Notes under the pieces: generated by a model | Database searches by the model: none | Told to the model about the DNA's origin: nothing | Seen by the model: only the letters and a program-made list of their open reading frames with translations | In this document: in pieces, positions 6,034-11,134 of the stretch | How positions within the stretch are numbered: position 1 is the first letter of the stretch | Layout: every line of letters starts with the position of its first letter | Program-made: the position numbers and the translations under genes | Assembly: GCA_002499525.1 (NCBI GenBank) | Contig: DAMC01000009.1 | Span: 1 to 11,134 of the forward strand | DNA length: 11,134 bases | Source of the DNA: Nitrosopumilales archaeon UBA218 | GTDB taxonomy: Archaea; Thermoproteota; Nitrososphaeria; Nitrososphaerales; Nitrosopumilaceae | Direction: 5' to 3'

Positions 6034-6882
6034 CTATCCGTATGATTCGTATTTGACTTCAAAACTTCCATCTTCACGCTGATCATGGAATGTCTTGAAT
6101 CCCATTGGCGATAGAGTCTCCATGACACCATCAATAGTTCCCTGCCAACCACAAATGTAGAAACTAGTGTTTTCCTTAGTAATTTTTTCGCCAACAAGTT
6201 GCTCTAGTGGTGACATTTCCCCTTTGACTTTTGCTTTGAGAAAATTTTCAACTCTGCCGGTTGGGCCGTTCCAAGATCTGTTAAACCATTCTTGGGGTCG
6301 ACTTACACATCCACGATATCTGAAATTCCATTTGTCTTTTCCTCTATCTAGGCTATCTGTTTCTAAATCGGTAAACAATGTTCTGTAGCTTAACTCATCT
6401 TGGTAACTTGCACCATGTAAAACGACAACTTCTCTTTTGTCTCCTATCGTATGTAGGTGTTTTGCAAAACTCACAAATGGCGCAATTCCTGTTCCACCCC
6501 CTATACAAACAATCCTTCTCTCATCTGGGCGACCATCTGGCAAGGTCTCATTAATTGTCAAAGCGTTACCTGTTGGGTTTCCTACAGTGACTTCGTCGCC
6601 CTCACTGGCGTAGAACATTTGTGTTGTAACACGACCTGGAAGTGGTTTTCTTACCCAACGAAGAACAAATTCATAATATTCTCTATTTTCAGGATGTGAT
6701 GCAATTGAATAGGCCCTTCTAACTGTTTTGTAGCCTTCATTAGCAACTGAAATTCCTAGCGTCAGAAACTGACCTGCTTTGTAGTCGGGAATTCCATTCT
6801 CTGGTACAATTCTAAAAATGGCGAGATCTTCTTTTAAAAGCTGAACGTAACTGATCTTTGCCTTGTTTGCTGCTGCTACCAA
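6034..6882 (-). CDS. FAD/NAD(P)H oxidoreductase, ferredoxin-NADP reductase family
   Basis: The 282-residue product belongs to the ferredoxin-NADP+ reductase superfamily. The N-terminal FAD-binding barrel (about 1-112) has RAYSIAS (56-62), the RxYS motif that holds the flavin. The nucleotide-binding domain (about 122-270) has GGGTGIAP (128-135) and YICGWQG (242-248), in which the Cys-Gly pair lies near the nicotinamide. The C terminus (FEVKYESYG) has a Tyr near the end, as in bacterial FPR-type enzymes. No ferredoxin domain is attached, so it probably exchanges electrons with a separate carrier, such as the ferredoxin at 2818-3771; that pairing is inference. The start is TTG at 6882, since a stop codon lies two codons further upstream. 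It is monocistronic, with a TATA-like box at 6906-6916. Confidence 0.88.
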   Translation of the reverse strand: MVAAANKAKISYVQLLKEDLAIFRIVPENGIPDYKAGQFLTLGISVANEGYKTVRRAYSIASHPENREYYEFVLRWVRKPLPGRVTTQMFYASEGDEVTVGNPTGNALTINETLPDGRPDERRIVCIGGGTGIAPFVSFAKHLHTIGDKREVVVLHGASYQDELSYRTLFTDLETDSLDRGKDKWNFRYRGCVSRPQEWFNRSWNGPTGRVENFLKAKVKGEMSPLEQLVGEKITKENTSFYICGWQGTIDGVMETLSPMGFKTFHDQREDGSFEVKYESYG

Positions 6883-6905
6883 CCTTATTCAATTGACAAA
6901 TATCT

Positions 6906-6916
6906 GTTAAATATTT
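6906..6916 (-). promoter_or_regulatory. TATA-like box of the flavoprotein gene
   Basis: The minus strand reads AAATATTTAAC here, roughly 25-33 nt before the TTG at 6882, as expected for a leaderless archaeal promoter. Confidence 0.4.
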
Positions 6917-7046
6917 TATGATATCGAGGATAGGAAAACCTGCTTGTTGATTCAAGTGAATCTCTACTATGTTTCTCAAAAATACCATGGATTAACATTG
7001 AATCTGCTCAAAATCTGGAAAATATCGATTAGAGCACAAAATTCCG

Positions 7047-7058
7047 TAAAATATATCC
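7047..7058 (+). promoter_or_regulatory. TATA-like box of the glycosyltransferase gene
   Basis: GTAAAATATATC lies about 40 nt before the ATG at 7094. With the usual 25-nt offset the transcript would start near 7078, giving a short leader of about 15 nt, unlike the leaderless genes nearby. The rest of the 210-nt divergent gap (6883-7093) shows no gene. Confidence 0.4.
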
Positions 7059-7093
7059 ACTAGTCATAAATTGCCTAATTAAGGCTCTGATCC

Positions 7094-9112
7094 ATGATGG
7101 AAATTAACCCATTTAACCAGTTTATCTTTAATATTTTCATTATTTCGGCATTTCTGCTTACCATGTATACTCTTAATTTCTATTATCTGGCATATTTGGC
7201 GATTAGAAAAAAAGACAATAACGCTGTCAAAATAATTGGAACGCCATCTATTACTATTCAACTCCCACTCTATAATGAAAAATATGTTGCACAAAGATTG
7301 GTAGATGCCGTCTGTGCACTGGACTATCCTAAAGACAAAATGAAGATTATGGTGCTGGATGACTCTGATGATGATACTACTTCTCTTTTACATGAACAAA
7401 TTTCTAAATATCATAACATGGGATTTGATATAGTTCACATTCGGAGGGGGACCAGAAAAGGGTACAAGGCAGGTGCGCTCAAGTACGCAATGACTCTGAT
7501 TGATACGGAATATGTGGCAATATTTGATGCGGACTTCATTCCTCAAGAATGGTTCCTAAAAAAAGCAATGCCTTACTTTGCTAAATCAAAAATTGGTTTG
7601 GTTCAATGCAAATGGGGACACGTAAATGAAAACTATTCAGCAATGACTCAGGCCCAAGCTCTCAGTCTTGACTTTCATTTCTTAGTGGAACAAAAGGCAA
7701 AAAGCAACTCCAAACTCTACATGAACTTTAATGGAACTGCTGGAATATGGAGAGTGGATTGTATTGAAGATGCCGGAGGTTGGCATAGTGGTACGCTGGT
7801 AGAAGATCTTGATTTGAGCTATAGGGCCCAGATGAAAGGTTGGAAATGTGTGTTTGTCGAAGATATAGTAGTTGATGCAGAACTTCCCGTTCAAATGAAT
7901 GCTCAGAAAAGACAGCAATTTAGATGGGCAAAAGGTGCAATTCAATGCGCGGTAAAACTACTTGGAGATATAATTATTACAAGACATATCCCAGTCCAGA
8001 CAAAGTTCCAAGCATTTGTTCAACTTACTCGTCATATTGGATATCCACTACTTTTAATTCAATTCTTGGCATTACCGATTCTTTTAAACGCAAACTATAA
8101 TTTACACATAATCAAATTCATCCCGGCCTTGACCATTGCAACTTACCTTGCTATGGGCCCATTTGCCTATCTCTTCGTAATATACAACATTTGGGGAAAA
8201 AACTGGAAAACTAAAGCCAAAGTTCTACCGTTTCTTTTAATCTATTCTGCTGGTATGTCAGTCAATAATGCCGTAGCAGTTTTTGATGGTATTTTCGGCA
8301 AAAAGAACGAATTTTTGAGAACTCCAAAGTATGGAATTGTGAACAGCACTGATGACTGGCGTGATAAGGCATACAACTTACCTTTTACCAAAACTACTCT
8401 TTTGGAGATATTCTTTGGAGTCTATGGAATAATGAGCATATTGATTTCAATCTTTTCAAAGAATCCTATTTTTGCTCCTATGATAGCAATACCTACGATT
8501 GGGTTTTTCTATGTAGCATACCAGAGCCTTTCACATTCTAGATTTAAAAGACATAAATCAGACCGATCGAAATCAAAATCACAAAGAATGGCTCAAAACT
8601 ATTATCAATTGGCACTAATTGGAATGTTCGCGATTATTGTGTTTGGAGCTTACATGGCTTACCAGGGATACAAGAGTGATGTTTATCCGTTGGATATGAG
8701 TCGTGGTTATCTAGATAGGATATCTACAGGCGGAAGCCCCTCTCAAATGTTGCAAGACTTGAATGCAATTAAGGCACAATTACCGAAATCTGGAAATCCA
8801 GTTTGGATTTTCCCGACGGATTCAACCAACTTTGGTAGGATTCAGGCTGACTTGGACTCGTTAACTGAATCTGTTGAAGCAATACAAAGCACTTCAAAGA
8901 GCTCCGCTGATTATAGTACCGCAATGTCAGACTTGCATGAACGGGCTATACAAATCAGACAAAACATAATGGATGCAACACCTTACATGTATGCGAGTTT
9001 TTCAAATATTGTTTTTAGTTCATTTTGGATTGCGGCAATACTTGGAATATTTGCTGTTCTCAAAAGAAAGAAAGATCATCTTAAGGCATACGACAAACTG
9101 GAAGATGTATGA
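7094..9112 (+). CDS. Membrane GT2 glycosyltransferase (cellulose/mannan synthase-like) with extracytoplasmic domain
   Basis: This 672-residue enzyme transfers sugars from a nucleotide-sugar on the cytoplasmic side of the membrane, probably for surface polysaccharide. One membrane helix (about 10-36) precedes the GT2 domain (about 50-300), whose processive-type motifs are all present: VLDDSDD (87-93), DAD (145-147), VED (236-238) and Q-Q-F-R-W (274-278). A conserved-looking FLRTPKYG loop (407-414) follows. Further membrane helices lie at about 308-331, 338-364, 378-398, 434-455, 459-477, 505-524 and 636-656. A very basic loop (480-500) and a basic tail (657-661) place both inside the cell, so about 525-635 should be outside; it is mostly helical and polar. 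Start: ATG ATG, either codon possible. The sugar and acceptor cannot be told. It resembles CslA/glucomannan-type synthases most. Confidence 0.9.
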   Translation: MMEINPFNQFIFNIFIISAFLLTMYTLNFYYLAYLAIRKKDNNAVKIIGTPSITIQLPLYNEKYVAQRLVDAVCALDYPKDKMKIMVLDDSDDDTTSLLHEQISKYHNMGFDIVHIRRGTRKGYKAGALKYAMTLIDTEYVAIFDADFIPQEWFLKKAMPYFAKSKIGLVQCKWGHVNENYSAMTQAQALSLDFHFLVEQKAKSNSKLYMNFNGTAGIWRVDCIEDAGGWHSGTLVEDLDLSYRAQMKGWKCVFVEDIVVDAELPVQMNAQKRQQFRWAKGAIQCAVKLLGDIIITRHIPVQTKFQAFVQLTRHIGYPLLLIQFLALPILLNANYNLHIIKFIPALTIATYLAMGPFAYLFVIYNIWGKNWKTKAKVLPFLLIYSAGMSVNNAVAVFDGIFGKKNEFLRTPKYGIVNSTDDWRDKAYNLPFTKTTLLEIFFGVYGIMSILISIFSKNPIFAPMIAIPTIGFFYVAYQSLSHSRFKRHKSDRSKSKSQRMAQNYYQLALIGMFAIIVFGAYMAYQGYKSDVYPLDMSRGYLDRISTGGSPSQMLQDLNAIKAQLPKSGNPVWIFPTDSTNFGRIQADLDSLTESVEAIQSTSKSSADYSTAMSDLHERAIQIRQNIMDATPYMYASFSNIVFSSFWIAAILGIFAVLKRKKDHLKAYDKLEDV

Positions 9113-9152
9113 TCTAAAAATTCTTCAATAATCCATACTCTAGTGTTGACCT

Positions 9153-9192
9153 TTTCTAAACGAACTTTGGTTTAGAAATGGTTAGTTTTTTA
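9153..9192 (+). terminator. Hairpin plus T tract after the glycosyltransferase gene
   Basis: Arms TTTCTAAAC (9153-9161) and GTTTAGAAA (9170-9178) form a perfect 9-bp stem with an 8-nt loop, followed by a run of six T (9185-9190) and further T-rich sequence. It lies 40 nt after the stop codon. Between here and 9402 I find no gene, only a weak 9-base direct repeat (CATTATCGG at 9209 and 9307). Confidence 0.5.
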
Positions 9193-9378
9193 GATTTTCT
9201 TCATTAGGCATTATCGGTATTTGGTTCAAGTTGATATGTGAATAAGTTATTTGTTAGAATCTCCAGACTCGACTAGACTTTGGTAAAGATTAATGCGTTT
9301 TTGGCACATTATCGGAATTTTTATGGTTTAGGCTCATCAAATCGCGCATGAGTAATTATGACATAACCCAACTATTAT

Positions 9379-9401
9379 TAGTACGGTATGGTACCGTACT
9401 A
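9379..9401. promoter_or_regulatory. 10-bp-arm palindrome, probable operator of the mini-ORF
   Basis: Arms TAGTACGGTA (9379-9388) and TACCGTACTA (9392-9401) are perfect inverted copies around a 3-nt centre (TGG). The palindrome ends one base before the ATG at 9403 and lies just after a weak TATA-like stretch (ACTATTATTA, 9371-9380). That position, over the presumed transcription start, suits a repressor site. As RNA it could also form a tight hairpin at the very 5' end. Confidence 0.5.
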
Positions 9402-9402
9402 T

Positions 9403-9510
9403 ATGATTACATGTGAATACTGTACAAAACAGTTTGTCGAGTCTATGACTGGACTTACGGAGAAAACCCTTCATGAGATACTCCATGGACCAGAATTGGT
9501 CAATGAGTAG
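9403..9510 (+). CDS. Possible 35-residue Cys2His2 zinc-finger mini-protein
   Basis: A short frame from ATG to TAG encodes MITCEYCTKQF and further residues ending ...LHGPELVNE. It holds C4-x2-C7 and H24-x3-H28 with 16 residues between, plus the Phe (11) and Leu (23) spaced much as in a Cys2His2 finger, but with a longer middle than the usual 12. Tiny zinc-finger proteins are frequent in archaea, which makes this credible in spite of its size. A palindrome lies directly upstream and a T tract (9515-9535) directly downstream, so it looks like a self-contained unit. It could bind DNA or RNA; no proof. A chance frame cannot be excluded at this length. Confidence 0.55.
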   Translation: MITCEYCTKQFVESMTGLTEKTLHEILHGPELVNE

Positions 9511-9514
9511 TTAC

Positions 9515-9535
9515 TCTATTTTTTATCTTATTTTA
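9515..9535 (+). terminator. Poly-T terminator after the mini-ORF
   Basis: The stretch from 9515 to 9535 is almost all T (CTATTTTTTATCTTATTTTA) and begins 5 nt after the TAG. It would separate the mini-ORF from the coiled-coil gene. Confidence 0.45.
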
Positions 9536-9545
9536 GCTCCACACT

Positions 9546-9564
9546 TTAGTATTGACAATACTAA
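9546..9564. promoter_or_regulatory. 19-bp perfect palindrome, probable operator of the coiled-coil gene
   Basis: TTAGTATTGACAATACTAA is a perfect inverted repeat with 9-bp arms and a single central base. It ends 9 nt before the GTG at 9574 and overlaps the place where a TATA box for a leaderless transcript would lie (around 9549). Binding of a dimer here would block transcription start. Confidence 0.5.
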
Positions 9565-9573
9565 CCAAAACTA

Positions 9574-11061
9574 GTGACTGAGAAAAAAACCACAAAATCA
9601 CCTGAAAAATCAGATATGACAAAAAAAGACGCCATGAATTTGGCAAAAAAAGTCTCCGCCGTGTCTGATTCAACCAAAACTTTATCGAAGGAGATTAAAT
9701 TGATGAGTAAGGCCTTCTCTGATAACCATAAAGTCCTATTGTCGATGAAAGGAATGATTGATACTCTTATTGACACATTAGAGCAGATCCAAAGACAATC
9801 AAAACAAATCAACATAATCGAAGAAGATAATCAGAAACTCTATGCAGGACTAAATCAAGTGCGTGCACAGGCAAGTTCGCTAACAAATGTCAGTGATCAA
9901 ACCAATCGGTTACAAGAACAGGTGAATAAATTAATCCAAACCCAAAAAGAAACTCCTAGTCCTGAATCTATAATCAAAGCTGTGTCGGATAATCAAAACT
10001 CTATCCAAAACAATACTCACATGATAATCAAAATCGCTCAAAGAATTGATACGATCAAGGATGATCTCAGTGAAATATCATCAAAGGCAAACAAGACATC
10101 AGAAATTCAATCCGAACTGGATGATCTCAAAGACAAGATTCGTATCATGCTGGACAAATCAGACAAAGTGAATCTCGAGTCCGAAATTCCTATTCTGAAA
10201 CAGAGTTTGGATGGAATTATACAGCAAACTAACACTGTATCAAAAATAATCCCAGATCTGGATTCCATTCAAAGCAAAATCGTATCAATTTCTACACGTA
10301 CAGAGAAAATCAGTGAATTGGGCGATAAAGTTGAAAAACTTCAAGATGATCTGGCCGCAAGCCTGGCAAAAATCGATTCCATAAATCACATACGGGGAGA
10401 AATTCAGAAAATAGAGTCTGATCTTAACTCTCTGACTCACCGTGCAGATTCGACAGCATTTGTAGGTGAGGGACTCAAATCCATTCAGTCTGACTTTACG
10501 TCCTTTAAGGAAAATGTTTTTGAAAAAACTAACGCAATAGAGCAAAGAATGTCATCCATTACCGAGTTACTAAAACGAGCAGATGCATCATCTTCAGAAT
10601 TTCATAAAAAAGCAGATAGTCTTGTACAAGATGTTCAACAAATCAAGGGTGTTACAAACAAGGCATCGTCTGACGCGTCTAAAGAAGTAATTGTATTGCT
10701 AAAATTATCAGAATTTCAATCTGGAATAAGGATTCTCTCGGAATCAAAATACGGTGACCTAAAGGAAATAGAAAGAATGGCAGAACAAACATCAGAAATT
10801 GTAAATCTTTTTGACAAAACCGCAATCGAATCTCAAGATAAAATTTCGTTACCACAAGAGATACGGCAATGGGCCATAAGTAAAATGCTTGACTGTGCAG
10901 ACAAATGGGAGATAAGATTCTCTGACCTGTTTAATGTCCTAATACACAAGTTAGGAAAGGAATTGGTCAAAGAAAATATCCGTCTGAACCAAGTAAGAGA
11001 TATTTTCGGAATTCGCGGTGTTGATGAAATAAGAAAGGAACTAGGCATATCTGCAAGCTAA
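9574..11061 (+). CDS. Long coiled-coil protein with ~24-residue repeats and a C-terminal helical domain
   Basis: I do not recognise a family. The 495-residue product starts with GTG at 9574 and a Lys/Ser/Thr-rich disordered segment (1-25). Residues about 25-365 are almost wholly coiled coil. From about 158 to 366 the pattern recurs every 22-25 residues, with units starting near I158, I178, S203, I226, L249, I273, V297, I322 and H344; a rough consensus is [IL]..E[IL].[SK][IL]Q.DL.S[IL]...[AT][DE]K. A compact helical domain follows (about 370-495), rich in Trp, Arg and Leu (EIRQWAISKMLDCADKWEIRFS, then helices to GVDEIRKELGIS). There is no signal peptide, membrane helix or ATPase motif, so it is not an SMC protein. 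A structural, chromosome- or cytoskeleton-linked role is possible; none is shown. Confidence 0.85.
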   Translation: MTEKKTTKSPEKSDMTKKDAMNLAKKVSAVSDSTKTLSKEIKLMSKAFSDNHKVLLSMKGMIDTLIDTLEQIQRQSKQINIIEEDNQKLYAGLNQVRAQASSLTNVSDQTNRLQEQVNKLIQTQKETPSPESIIKAVSDNQNSIQNNTHMIIKIAQRIDTIKDDLSEISSKANKTSEIQSELDDLKDKIRIMLDKSDKVNLESEIPILKQSLDGIIQQTNTVSKIIPDLDSIQSKIVSISTRTEKISELGDKVEKLQDDLAASLAKIDSINHIRGEIQKIESDLNSLTHRADSTAFVGEGLKSIQSDFTSFKENVFEKTNAIEQRMSSITELLKRADASSSEFHKKADSLVQDVQQIKGVTNKASSDASKEVIVLLKLSEFQSGIRILSESKYGDLKEIERMAEQTSEIVNLFDKTAIESQDKISLPQEIRQWAISKMLDCADKWEIRFSDLFNVLIHKLGKELVKENIRLNQVRDIFGIRGVDEIRKELGISAS

Positions 11062-11134
11062 ATTAGAGCAGTCAGATACCCCAGGTCTCATTCTACATAA
11101 AATTCAGATGACCTAATCATCACTCTGCAAGATT

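Noticed and set aside
7682..7945. Minus-strand open frame inside the glycosyltransferase gene
   Set aside because: It overlaps the catalytic core codons of a clear GT2 gene and its translation is Cys/Phe-rich with no domain; an antisense shadow.
9209..9315. Direct repeat CATTATCGG (9209-9217 and 9307-9315)
   Set aside because: Only two copies of nine bases with diverged flanks and no nearby gene start; not enough to call a site.
9348..9416. A 22-codon frame (ATG to TGA) covering the 9379-9401 palindrome
   Set aside because: It has no motif, runs through the palindrome and overlaps the better-supported Cys2His2 frame; likely chance.
11088..11134. Open minus-strand frame at the right edge that could be the end of another gene
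   Set aside because: About 14 codons without a recognisable motif; such an opening is common by chance in AT-rich DNA.

Overview
The window is an AT-rich, densely packed stretch of archaeal chromosome, most likely from an ammonia-oxidising thaumarchaeon (Nitrososphaerota, Nitrosopumilus/Nitrosarchaeum-like). The evidence is an archaeal NOB1 (PIN domain plus zinc ribbon), a ferredoxin whose C-terminal domain closely resembles the Sulfolobus-type seven-iron ferredoxin, short TATA-like boxes about 25 nt before start codons (leaderless style), heavy use of TTG and GTG starts, poly-T terminators, and several proteins of a general thaumarchaeal look. The assignment is by recognition of families, not by a database search.

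Layout: (1) 1-74 holds the last codons of a rhodanese-type sulfurtransferase. Paired hairpins at 115-160 separate it from a convergent minus-strand pair, NAD kinase then NOB1, which overlap by 11 nt. (2) A divergent promoter region (1544-1614) leads rightward into a complete two-domain sulfurtransferase and a tightly coupled 101-residue unknown protein. (3) A 317-residue protein follows, with an unfamiliar N-terminal half and a C-terminal ferredoxin domain that has kept both Fe-S motifs but lost every zinc ligand of its archaeal relatives. (4) An Ala-rich helical protein is followed 4 nt later by a glutamyl-tRNA reductase homologue in which the catalytic Cys position is Lys and other active-site motifs are changed. 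(5) A 54-residue DUF1059 protein, outside usual ORF length cut-offs, converges on a minus-strand FAD/NAD(P)H ferredoxin-reductase-like flavoprotein. (6) A 672-residue processive-type GT2 membrane glycosyltransferase carries an unusual roughly 110-residue extracytoplasmic helical domain near its C terminus. (7) The last part contains a hairpin-plus-poly-T terminator, a near-contiguous 23-bp palindrome directly before a 35-codon Cys2His2 mini-ORF, then a 19-bp perfect palindrome directly before a 495-residue coiled-coil protein with roughly 24-residue repeats.

How the genes may fit together: housekeeping functions (rRNA maturation, NADP supply, sulfur transfer, tetrapyrrole-type enzyme, ferredoxin and ferredoxin reductase, surface glycan synthesis) are mixed with lineage-specific unknowns. 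No mobile element, CRISPR array, tRNA or rRNA was seen. The points most worth following are the altered GluTR homologue and the two palindromes that lie between the presumed promoters and start codons of two neighbouring accessory genes.
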